A stretch of DNA of 64,000 nucleotides. Origin: Lachnospiraceae bacterium. Its GTDB lineage: Bacteria; Bacillota; Clostridia; Lachnospirales; Lachnospiraceae. A model generated the notes under the pieces. That model had not been told where the DNA came from and made no database searches. It saw nothing but the letters and a program-made list of their open reading frames with translations. The position numbers were made by a program, and so were the translations under genes. Of the stretch, positions 42,434-50,318 are shown piece after piece. The DNA lies in the NCBI GenBank assembly GCA_015057585.1, contig SVEF01000014.1:1-64000 (forward strand), in the 5' to 3' direction. Position 1 is the stretch's first letter; each line of letters opens with the position of its first letter.

Positions 42434-42979
42434 ATGAGAGAAGCAAAACCAAATAAAATGAAAGAGTTTTTCAGTTGGGTATTGACCATTGCACTGGCGA
42501 TTGCAGCGGCATGGCTCATTAATAATTTTGTTCTTTTTAAAATGGTAGTAGACGGACCGTGTATGGAAAGTACGCTGTATACGGGAGAAGAAATGTACGG
42601 TATCCGGATTGCCTACCTGTTCTCCGGCCCGGAGAGAGGCGATATTGTCACCTTCTGGGCGCCGGATTTAGAAGATGTTGTCTATGTAAAGAGAATCATC
42701 GGCTTGCCCGGAGAAACTGTAGAAATCAGAGATGGTGTCGTATATATTGACGGGACTGCTTTGGAAGAACCTTATAAACAGACAAAAATGGTTGGGACCC
42801 TGGGACCATATGAGGTGCCGGAAGACAGTTACTTTATGCTTGGAGATAACAGAGACCACTCCCATGACTCTGTAGACTGGAAAAATACCTATGTAAAGCG
42901 GGAAGATATTATTTCTAAAATCTTATTCCGCTATCTGCCGGATTTTTACTGGTTTCCGGACGTGAATTATGAAGAATAA
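42434..42979 (+). CDS. lepB: Signal peptidase I with Cys in place of catalytic Ser
   Basis: A 181-residue type I signal peptidase with one N-terminal membrane span (~17-39). The catalytic box reads V-V-D-G-P-C43-M-E-S-T-L, where the usual sequence is G-x-S-M-x-P-T-L; codon TGT at position 43 replaces the nucleophilic Ser. The general base Lys86 in Y-V-K-R-I-I-G-L-P-G-E is intact, and box E reads G-D-N-R-D-H-S-H-D-S-V (usually D-S-R). The rest of the fold looks complete, with no frameshift. It may be a working Cys/Lys peptidase, a specialised enzyme, or a non-catalytic relative. AAAGGAG is upstream of the ATG. Confidence 0.9.
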   Translation: MREAKPNKMKEFFSWVLTIALAIAAAWLINNFVLFKMVVDGPCMESTLYTGEEMYGIRIAYLFSGPERGDIVTFWAPDLEDVVYVKRIIGLPGETVEIRDGVVYIDGTALEEPYKQTKMVGTLGPYEVPEDSYFMLGDNRDHSHDSVDWKNTYVKREDIISKILFRYLPDFYWFPDVNYEE

Positions 42980-43064
42980 CTAAAGAATAAAAAGAATCCT
43001 TCCGATATAGTATTTAGAAGTCCAAGGATGGGACTTGAATTTATATCAGGGAGGATTTTTTATT

Positions 43065-43898
43065 ATGACAAATTTTAACACGAACATGACAGAACAGTAT
43101 GTACAGAATCTGTACCGGAAAAATGCAGAGAACGCCAAGAAAGCTTACGAAAGTAATCAGGGGAAAAAGCAGCGGGATTCTGCAAAAAAAGAAACACAGT
43201 ATAACGATGAGGCTGCAGTGTATGAAGGCAGTGTAGCACCGGAACAGAAGACCGGAGCCTATTCCAGACCGGTATCTGTAAATTCAAATAAAAAGAATGA
43301 CCTTCAGGCAAAACTGGAAGAAACATACGCAAACTTAAGTGATGCCGCAAAAGATTACCTGGAAGAATTAAAAGCAAAGTTCGGTGATATTGACTTCTTT
43401 ATTGCAGACTGTGCTACAGACGAAGAGATGAACCGCTATTTTGCCATGGGTACAAAAAAGTATTCCTGTGTGATCAGTTCGGCAACGTTAGAACAGATGG
43501 CAACGGATGAAGAAGCAAGAGTAAAATACGAAGGCATCATTGACGGAGCTGATGAAAAACTGGAAGAGGTAAGGCAGGAAGTCAAAGAAGAGCTTGGCGA
43601 AGAAACTGCAGAACAGATCGAATCCTTTGCTATCTCTATTGATGACAACGGAGTGGTTACCTACTTTGCAAAGTTAAAGGAATCCAATGACGCGTATTAT
43701 GAAAAATTGAAGGAAAAGCGTGCAGAGGAAAAGGCTGAAGATAAGAAAGCAGAAAAGAAAGAACCGGCTTTGATTAAAGCAGAATCCAAAGAAGCACTTT
43801 TGGAAGCATTAAGAGAAGTTTTGGGGATTCCTATGACGGATCCGGAAGTGGCAGTAGGGGAGCCGGAAAGTAAAGAAGAGGAAACAAAAAAAGAGTAA
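43065..43898 (+). CDS. DUF6033-like coiled protein
   Basis: A 277-residue protein from ATG 43065 with GGGAGG upstream. It opens with an Asn/Lys-rich N-terminus, then a domain with L-S-D-A-A-K-D-Y-L-E-E-L-K, F-G-D-I-D-F-F-I-A-D, and K-K-Y-S-C-V-I-S-S-A-T-L-E-Q-M, the pattern I associate with DUF6033 of Lachnospiraceae. A Lys/Glu-rich charged region (~220-250) and an acidic tail follow. Function is unknown; it often appears as a free-standing abundant-type cytosolic protein. A terminator follows immediately. Confidence 0.6.
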   Translation: MTNFNTNMTEQYVQNLYRKNAENAKKAYESNQGKKQRDSAKKETQYNDEAAVYEGSVAPEQKTGAYSRPVSVNSNKKNDLQAKLEETYANLSDAAKDYLEELKAKFGDIDFFIADCATDEEMNRYFAMGTKKYSCVISSATLEQMATDEEARVKYEGIIDGADEKLEEVRQEVKEELGEETAEQIESFAISIDDNGVVTYFAKLKESNDAYYEKLKEKRAEEKAEDKKAEKKEPALIKAESKEALLEALREVLGIPMTDPEVAVGEPESKEEETKKE

Positions 43899-43911
43899 TG
43901 AAATAAGGCAG

Positions 43912-43948
43912 TGGAGGTGGAACCTAAAATTCCACCTCTTATTTTTTT
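43912..43948 (+). terminator. Terminator after the DUF6033-like gene
   Basis: GAGGTGGAA (43914-43922) and TTCCACCTC (43930-43938) form a 9-bp stem, followed by TTATTTTTTT. Confidence 0.92.
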
Positions 43949-43954
43949 GAACTA

Positions 43955-43983
43955 TGGACTTTTTTGTTCAAAAGATGTATGAT
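43955..43983 (+). promoter_or_regulatory. Promoter of the ABC exporter with shared 16-base element
   Basis: TGGACT (43955-43960) and TATGAT (43978-43983), spacer 17 bases. The sequence ACTATGGACTTTTTTG at 43951-43966 recurs exactly at 53896-53911 before nfnA in the same relation to a -10. Confidence 0.6.
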
Positions 43984-44049
43984 GATAAGGATTTTATGGA
44001 ATCGTATTCAGACAGGATGAAATTTGACTTACATAGGAGGATAAAACGG

Positions 44050-45846
44050 ATGAGAGATGTAAAGTGGACCCTTTCGTTTGTCAGAGGGAAAAATGCAGTT
44101 TTATTGGCACTGATTTGGTTGTCCGGCCTGGCATGTACCGTGCTTTTGACCATTGAGCCGATGATTATCAGTCATGTGGTGGATGATATTTTAAAACCGA
44201 TGTTTGAGGACACCGGTATTGAGACAAAAGCAGTGATTGAGCAGATGATTCCGCTCCTTTTGCTGGCAGGAGGTGTACTCCTTTTACGTCTTGTCCTTAA
44301 GACGTGGGGAAACATCTATCGTGATGAGGTGGCACTTCGCGGCATTGTAATTTTACGTAAGGAACTGTACGAAAAGGTCGGAGCACAGACCAGGGAATTT
44401 TTTATGAAAAACCGTTCCGGAGATCTCATAAATAAATGTACCGGTGACCTGGAGATGATGCGCCATTTTATCAGCTGGGTTTCTTACAGTATTTTTGAAT
44501 CTGTTTTAATGGTAGTAGTAGTACTGTCGGTATTCTTTAGTATCAGCTGGAAGTTTACTCTTTGTCTGCTTGCTATTTCTCCGATTGCATTTCTGACAGC
44601 AATCCGTATGGGGAAGGTAGTACGTCCGATTTTTGGTAATGCGAGAGCACAGCTATCCCGTTTAAATACCATGGTTCAGGAAAATATCAGCGGAAACCGT
44701 GTGGTACGGGCATTTTGTCGGGAAGAGTTTGAAATTGATAAATTTGATAAAGAGAACGAGAAATACTATGAACTTCAGTTAGAGGGAAACCGTGTCTGGG
44801 TAAAGTATGCGCCGATTATGGAAACCGTAGCAAATATTATGAATACCTGTGCTATTTTAATCGGGGCACTGTTAGTTATTTTAGAACAGATTACGCTAGG
44901 AGAGCTTTATATTTTTACATCGCTGTCCTGGATGTTGAATATGCCAATGCAGCAGCTTGGCTTCTACATCAATGATTTGCAGAGATTTTTGGCAAGCTGT
45001 GAACGTGTGCATGAACTTTATGATATGGATACTTCAATCAAAAGTCCGGAAAACGGTGGAGTTACCGAGGAAATCCGCGGCGAAATCACCATTGAAAACG
45101 CCACCCTGTCTTATGATGGGGAAAAGGTACTGGATCATATCAATCTTCATATTCCGGCAGGTGCAACCGTAGGTATTATGGGTGCAACCGGTTCGGGAAA
45201 GACAACGTTATTAAATATCATAACCCGTTTTGTCGATGTGACCTCCGGTAAGGTTATGATTGACGGAGTGGACGTGCGCGAGTACAATCTGCAGCATTTG
45301 AGAAGAAATATCGGAATTGCCCTGCAGGATGTTTTTCTGTTTTCGGATACGGCGGAATCTAATATTGCCTATGGCGTACCGGATGCCTCCATGGATGAGG
45401 TATATCGTGCAGCAAAGGATGCGGATGCTGACAGTTTTATTCAGAAACTTCCGGATGGTTATGATACCATCGTGGGAGAACGTGGCATGGGTCTGTCCGG
45501 AGGTCAGAAGCAGAGACTGGCACTTGCAAGAGCTCTTGCCATGAACGCACCGATTCTGATTTTGGATGATACAACCTCCGCGGTAGATCTGGAAACCGAG
45601 AAGTACATTCAGGAACGGATTGCAGCAAGAGAAAAACAGACGACAAAACTGATTGTGGCGCAGCGTATTACTGCTGTGAAAAATGCTGACTTTATCCTGG
45701 TACTTGAGGACGGAAAAATCAAGGAACAGGGAACCCATAAGGAATTACTGGAGCAAAGGGGCTATTACTACAAGATTTACCGAATCCAGCAGGGACTTGC
45801 CGGTGAAGAGGAAATTGCGGCAGTTCTGGAAGGAGGTGCATTCTAA
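44050..45846 (+). CDS. ABC exporter subunit A with degenerate ATP site
   Basis: A 598-residue half-transporter with six membrane spans and one ATPase. ATG 44050 is preferred because AGGAGG lies at 44035-44040 and the promoter overlaps the earlier in-frame ATG 43954. Walker A is G-A-T-G-S-G-K-T (378-385), signature L-S-G-G-Q from 482, and Walker B ends L-D-D507, with Asp in place of the catalytic Glu. With the partner gene overlapping by one base this is the asymmetric half of a heterodimeric multidrug-type exporter (LmrCD/BmrCD/TM287-288 class). Substrate is unknown. Confidence 0.9.
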   Translation: MRDVKWTLSFVRGKNAVLLALIWLSGLACTVLLTIEPMIISHVVDDILKPMFEDTGIETKAVIEQMIPLLLLAGGVLLLRLVLKTWGNIYRDEVALRGIVILRKELYEKVGAQTREFFMKNRSGDLINKCTGDLEMMRHFISWVSYSIFESVLMVVVVLSVFFSISWKFTLCLLAISPIAFLTAIRMGKVVRPIFGNARAQLSRLNTMVQENISGNRVVRAFCREEFEIDKFDKENEKYYELQLEGNRVWVKYAPIMETVANIMNTCAILIGALLVILEQITLGELYIFTSLSWMLNMPMQQLGFYINDLQRFLASCERVHELYDMDTSIKSPENGGVTEEIRGEITIENATLSYDGEKVLDHINLHIPAGATVGIMGATGSGKTTLLNIITRFVDVTSGKVMIDGVDVREYNLQHLRRNIGIALQDVFLFSDTAESNIAYGVPDASMDEVYRAAKDADADSFIQKLPDGYDTIVGERGMGLSGGQKQRLALARALAMNAPILILDDTTSAVDLETEKYIQERIAAREKQTTKLIVAQRITAVKNADFILVLEDGKIKEQGTHKELLEQRGYYYKIYRIQQGLAGEEEIAAVLEGGAF

Positions 45847-47618
45847 TGGCTAGAAATAAGTACAACGTAGATGAAACACTCGAATCTAAATTTGACCTTT
45901 CGCAGCTGGTGCGCAGTCTTGTGTATGTAAAGCGTTACAAGGGCTTTTTCATCAAAGCGTTTTGTTTTAGCACGGTATCGATTATTTGCGGTTTGTTGCT
46001 TCCATTGTTTACTAAAAATGCGATTGACGTATATATTCCAAATAAGGCAATCAAATCGCTGGTGTTTGCCGGCATTGCAATTATTATTACGGTAATTATT
46101 CAGGCAATTTGCAACAAACTGCGTTCCCGTTCGACGGCCAGAGCAGGTCAGGCAATTATTCGTGATATCCGCAGGGATTTGTTTGTTCATCTGCAGGAAC
46201 TTCCGTTTGACTATTTTGACAGCCGCCCACATGGTAAAATTCTGGTGCGTGTTATTAACTATGTCAATTCCGTATCGGATTTCCTGACTAACGGTATGAT
46301 TAATTTATTGCTGGAAGGCTTAAGTTTGATATTAATTGCCGGCTTTATGCTGTATTTACATCCGGGCCTGTCCCTGATTATATTTGCCGGAATCCCGATT
46401 TTTGTTGTGTATTTGTTTTCTATTAAAAAGATCCAGAGACGGGTATGGCAGATTCAGGCGAACAAGCAGTCGAACTATACTGCTTACCTGGCAGAGAGTA
46501 TTAATGGCGAGCGGGTAACCCAGAGCTTTGCAAGAGAAGAGTTTAACAGCGGAATCAACAATGACCTTTCACTGACGGCAAAAAAAGCGTTTGTAACGGC
46601 ATGTGCGGTAAACCATACCATCTGGCCGGTGACACTTTTATTAACCAAAATCACAACATATGCATTATATATTATTGGTGTATTATATTACAGAGAGTCG
46701 TTAGAGGTCGGCGTGATTATTGCCATGGCAAGCTATGCCAGCCGTTTTTGGCAGCCGATTCAGAATATAAGTACCAATTATAACCAGTTAATTAACACAG
46801 TTTCTTATCTGGAACGTATTTTCCAGCTGATGGATGAGCCGGTGACGGTAACGGATGAACCGGATGCGTTCGAACTCGGAGAGATACGGGGCGACGTTAA
46901 ATTTGATGATGTTGTGTTTGAGTACGAAAAGGACCGTCCGATTTTAAAGCATGTCAGTTTTCATGCAGCACCGGGGGAGAGCATTGCACTGGTAGGTCCG
47001 ACCGGTGCAGGAAAATCCACGATTGTAAATCTGGTTTCCAGATTTTATAACATAAAAAGTGGTTGTGTGTTAATTGACGATAAGGATATTGCAAAGGCAA
47101 CGCTTCGTTCCATCCGTAGCCAGATGGGCATTATGTTACAGGATACGTTTATCTTTTCCGGTACCATTATGGAAAATATCCGTTACGGACGCTTGGATGC
47201 AACGGACGAAGAATGTATTGCAGCGGCAAAGCAGGTATATGCAGATGAGTTCATCCGGAAACTTCCGGACGGCTACGAAACGCAGGTCAATGAAAGAGGG
47301 GATATGCTTTCAGCAGGACAGAGACAGCTGCTTTCTTTTGCAAGAACGCTGCTCAGCGACCCTAAGATACTGATTTTGGATGAAGCGACATCATCGATTG
47401 ACACAAACACCGAACTGCTGGTACAGGAAGGTATCAAACAGCTGTTAAAGAACAGAACGTCCTTTATCGTGGCGCACCGTATTTCCACAATTAAGGGGTG
47501 TGACCGTATTATGTATATCTCTGACGGAAAGATTGCAGAAAGCGGCAGTCACGATGAATTGATGGAACAGAAGGGCCTTTATTATCAGTTGTATATGTCG
47601 CAGTTGACAAATGAATAA
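45846..47618 (+). CDS. ABC exporter subunit B with consensus ATP site
   Basis: A 590-residue half-transporter, six spans plus ATPase. Walker A is G-P-T-G-A-G-K-S (384-391), signature L-S-A-G-Q from 488 (Ala for the first Gly), and Walker B with catalytic Glu513 (L-D-E-A-T-S-S). Its intact Glu pairs with subunit A's LSGGQ to give the single hydrolytic site expected of heterodimeric exporters. Start and stop overlap by one base with subunit A. Confidence 0.92.
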   Translation: MARNKYNVDETLESKFDLSQLVRSLVYVKRYKGFFIKAFCFSTVSIICGLLLPLFTKNAIDVYIPNKAIKSLVFAGIAIIITVIIQAICNKLRSRSTARAGQAIIRDIRRDLFVHLQELPFDYFDSRPHGKILVRVINYVNSVSDFLTNGMINLLLEGLSLILIAGFMLYLHPGLSLIIFAGIPIFVVYLFSIKKIQRRVWQIQANKQSNYTAYLAESINGERVTQSFAREEFNSGINNDLSLTAKKAFVTACAVNHTIWPVTLLLTKITTYALYIIGVLYYRESLEVGVIIAMASYASRFWQPIQNISTNYNQLINTVSYLERIFQLMDEPVTVTDEPDAFELGEIRGDVKFDDVVFEYEKDRPILKHVSFHAAPGESIALVGPTGAGKSTIVNLVSRFYNIKSGCVLIDDKDIAKATLRSIRSQMGIMLQDTFIFSGTIMENIRYGRLDATDEECIAAAKQVYADEFIRKLPDGYETQVNERGDMLSAGQRQLLSFARTLLSDPKILILDEATSSIDTNTELLVQEGIKQLLKNRTSFIVAHRISTIKGCDRIMYISDGKIAESGSHDELMEQKGLYYQLYMSQLTNE

Positions 47619-47660
47619 AAGACAGTGACAAGGTAGAGTTTTCAAAAGGGTGGTGATATC

Positions 47661-48794
47661 GTGGCAAATTTTTTCGATTACCTGGAATGGCGTGGTGATC
47701 TGACATTCGAAGAGGCAGAGTTTAACGAGATTGACAGCCTGATTTTGTGCTGGCTTTCCTATGTGGCTCTGGATGGTATTGTACCTGGGGAATGTTCGGA
47801 ATATGCATCCCTTACGATAGAGGAAACAGCGAAACGTTTTTTCATGACACATGATTTGGACCGAATTATGAATTCTACGGTTTCGTTTACCAAAACTTCC
47901 ATTCTTTTATTACAAAAACTAGCACAGACAAACCGGTTTTCCGGAGTCAGGCTGACCGGATTTGTCAACCGGATTGACTATGACCGGGAATCCCAGTTTT
48001 GTGCCATGACGGTTCTCGTAAAAAGGGGACTGACCTATGTGGTGTATCGCGGAACTGACGATACGTTGATTGGTTGGAAAGAAGATTTTAATATGAGTTT
48101 TCTGCCGGTAGTTCCGGCGCAGAGTATGGCGTTAAACTACTTAGAGTATGTTGCAAACCGTATCCCGGGTAAACTGTTTGTCGGAGGACATTCCAAGGGC
48201 GGTAATCTTGCTATTTACGCAGCGGTGCGGGCCTCTTTTCGAATCCGCAGGAGGATACTACGGGTTTATAACAATGACGGTCCCGGATTTTATGATTTGA
48301 AAAGTCTCGGGGATGCATATGAAGAAATGGTTCCGAAAATCAAGAACTACCTTCCGGAATCCTCAGTCATCGGCGTTCTTTTGGAACACGCCGGGGAATT
48401 TACTGTTATAAGGAGTAACAGCAAAGGATTTTTGCAGCATGATGCCCTTTCCTGGGAGGTGTTGGGACCGCATTTTATTGAACTGGAAACCCTGTCTTCC
48501 TCCAGCCTGTTATTCACCCAGGTGATTCAAAACTGGTTGCGGGAGGTTTCCAAGGAGGAACGGGAGGTTTTTGTAGATACCTTATTTGGAATCCTGGATG
48601 CCACCAATGCCAGAAGTATTGATGATTTGAATGCGGAAAAGGCAAAAGTGGCAAATATGGCATTAAAAGAAATCGGTGGGCTGGACAAAGGAACAAAGTC
48701 CATGCTGGCAAAAACACTGGCTGCGCTGTTTAAGGAAGGGAATTCCGTGATTAAGTCCAGCCTCAGTGCGGTAAGTGTAATGAAAAAGAAATAG
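47661..48794 (+). CDS. Mbeg1-like (DUF2974) alpha/beta hydrolase
   Basis: A 377-residue lipase-like protein starting at GTG 47661, with GGGTGGTGAT upstream. The nucleophile elbow G-G-H-S178-K-G-G-N-L-A follows a V-Y-R-G-T-D-D-T strand, typical of the DUF2974/Mbeg1-like family. An N-terminal FDYLEWRGDL motif is also family-specific, and the C-terminus has helical stretches. No signal peptide, so probably cytosolic. Substrate is unknown. It follows the exporter genes after 42 bases and may share their transcript. Confidence 0.85.
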   Translation: MANFFDYLEWRGDLTFEEAEFNEIDSLILCWLSYVALDGIVPGECSEYASLTIEETAKRFFMTHDLDRIMNSTVSFTKTSILLLQKLAQTNRFSGVRLTGFVNRIDYDRESQFCAMTVLVKRGLTYVVYRGTDDTLIGWKEDFNMSFLPVVPAQSMALNYLEYVANRIPGKLFVGGHSKGGNLAIYAAVRASFRIRRRILRVYNNDGPGFYDLKSLGDAYEEMVPKIKNYLPESSVIGVLLEHAGEFTVIRSNSKGFLQHDALSWEVLGPHFIELETLSSSSLLFTQVIQNWLREVSKEEREVFVDTLFGILDATNARSIDDLNAEKAKVANMALKEIGGLDKGTKSMLAKTLAALFKEGNSVIKSSLSAVSVMKKK

Positions 48795-48807
48795 ACAAAC
48801 ACAGAAT

Positions 48808-48856
48808 TTCTCCCGGATGAATATACTAGGAACATAGTGTAATCCTTCGGGAGGTT
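48808..48856 (+). other. Inverted repeat covering the RBS of the binding lipoprotein
   Basis: CTCCCGGAT (48810-48818) pairs with ATCCTTCGGGAG (about 48842-48853) with a two-base bulge. The 3' arm holds the GGGAGG ribosome binding site and is followed by TTTTTT, so it could act as a terminator for the hydrolase gene or occlude the ribosome binding site. Confidence 0.45.
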
Positions 48857-48860
48857 TTTT

Positions 48861-49850
48861 ATGAAAAGAAAGTATGGCATACTGTTTGGAGTTCTTTTCT
48901 TCTGTATGTTATTTGCAGGATGTAAAAAGGAGAACGGACCGGTCAAGGTACAGTTGAATGAAGTGGCTCATTCCATTTTCTATGCACCGATGTATGTAGC
49001 AATCGAAGAGGGATATTTTGAAGAGGAAGGAATCGAACTGAAACTGGTGAATGGTCTTGGAGCAGATAAAACAATGACAGCTGTCTTGTCAGGGGAGGCC
49101 GACATTGGGTTCATGGGTTCGGAAGCGTCAGTCTATGTGTACAATGAAGGGGCAAAGGACTATGTGGTAAATTTTGCGCAGCTGACACAGAGAGCAGGTA
49201 ATTTCCTTGTTTCCAGAGAGCAGAAAACCGGATTTCAAATGACGCAGTTGAAAGGAAAAACCGTGCTTGGCGGTCGAAAAGGCGGTATGCCACAGATGGT
49301 ATTTGAATATATCTTAAAGAAATACGGGATGGACCCGGAAAAAGATTTGAATATTATTACGAATATTGACTTTGGTATGACTGCACAGGCATTTGCGGGC
49401 GGTAGCGGAGAGTATACGGTAGAGTTTGAACCGTCCGCTACGGCACTGGAGAAAGAAGGAACCGGTTATGTGGTGGCGTCCCTCGGCGTAGAAAGCGGCT
49501 ATGTGCCTTATACGGCGTATGCGGCAAAGAAAAGTTATATCGAAGAAAATCCGGAAGTTATCCGCGGTTTTGTCAAGGCGCTTCAAAGAGGTATGGATTA
49601 TGTGAATACGCATACGGCAAAGGAAATTGCCGTGAAAATCCAGCCTCAGTTTAAAGAGACGGATCTGGAGACGATTACAACGATTGTATCACGGTATCAT
49701 GAGCAGGATACATGGAAGGAAAATCTGGTGTTTGAAAAGAACTCCTATGAATTATTGCTGGATATCTTAGAGAGTGCGGGAGAGTTGGAAAAACGTCCTC
49801 CTTACAGTGATCTGGTTGATAACACATATGCAGATGAGGCGGCAAAGTAA
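48861..49850 (+). CDS. NMT1/THI5-type substrate-binding lipoprotein
   Basis: A 329-residue lipoprotein with a signal peptide ending in the lipobox L-F-A-G-C21. The mature protein matches NMT1/SsuA-like periplasmic binding folds: A-P-M-Y-V-A-I-E-E-G-Y-F-E-E-E-G-I-E, A-D-I-G-F-M-G-S-E-A, and G-G-R-K-G-G-M-P-Q-M. Such proteins bind pyrimidine precursors, sulfonates, nitrate or similar. No permease or ATPase gene is adjacent, so the ligand and partner are unknown. A terminator follows. Confidence 0.85.
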   Translation: MKRKYGILFGVLFFCMLFAGCKKENGPVKVQLNEVAHSIFYAPMYVAIEEGYFEEEGIELKLVNGLGADKTMTAVLSGEADIGFMGSEASVYVYNEGAKDYVVNFAQLTQRAGNFLVSREQKTGFQMTQLKGKTVLGGRKGGMPQMVFEYILKKYGMDPEKDLNIITNIDFGMTAQAFAGGSGEYTVEFEPSATALEKEGTGYVVASLGVESGYVPYTAYAAKKSYIEENPEVIRGFVKALQRGMDYVNTHTAKEIAVKIQPQFKETDLETITTIVSRYHEQDTWKENLVFEKNSYELLLDILESAGELEKRPPYSDLVDNTYADEAAK

Positions 49851-49872
49851 GGATAGAAGAGTGAACATAAAA

Positions 49873-49920
49873 AGGGCAGGTAGCGGGATGAGCCGCAACC
49901 TGCCTATTCACTTTTATAGA
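49873..49920 (+). terminator. Terminator between the binding lipoprotein and the opposing small gene
   Basis: GGCAGGT (49875-49881) pairs with ACCTGCC (about 49898-49904); GCGG/CCGC forms an inner stem. TATTCACTTTTAT follows; A-rich sequence in front allows action on the other strand. Confidence 0.65.
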
Positions 49921-49930
49921 TAAGATTCGA

Positions 49931-50227
49931 TTATTCTTCCGAAGCCTCTTCGGTTTCTTCTTCGTCTACGATAACGAATTTATCTTCGGTATCGTCGTCT
50001 TCGAAGTCTTCTTCATATTCATCTTCGAAATCATAGTCTTCGAAGTACTCAGGATTCAGATAACGGAATACAGCATAGGCAATCGCAGCAATGGCAGCAA
50101 CTGCACCAACGATGGCAAGAATCCATACAATAGGATGGGTTTTCTTTTCCGGTTCTGCTTTTTTGCCAAGGAGTTCTGCTAATCTTGTGTTGCTTGCAAT
50201 GAGTTCATCCAATTTTTTCATATTCAT
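49931..50227 (-). CDS. Small single-span protein with acidic tail
   Basis: A 98-residue protein with a cytosolic N-terminus, a membrane span (about residues 32-54) and a C-terminal tail made almost entirely of Glu and Asp with aromatic residues. AAAGGG precedes the start. No family is assigned. It lies downstream of pcrA on the same strand, about 90 bases behind its stop. Confidence 0.6.
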   Translation of the reverse strand: MNMKKLDELIASNTRLAELLGKKAEPEKKTHPIVWILAIVGAVAAIAAIAYAVFRYLNPEYFEDYDFEDEYEEDFEDDDTEDKFVIVDEEETEEASEE

Positions 50228-50318
50228 ATCGGCACCCTTTCTATAAATAAAATTTTAAAACCTTATTTTCTACAGTATAACACCTTTTTGCCGGTTTTAC
50301 TATAGGATTCTTTTATTT

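Noticed and set aside
48795-48860. TPP riboswitch before the NMT1-type binding protein
   Set aside because: The leader is too short and lacks the CUGAGA-type core; only a simple inverted repeat is visible.
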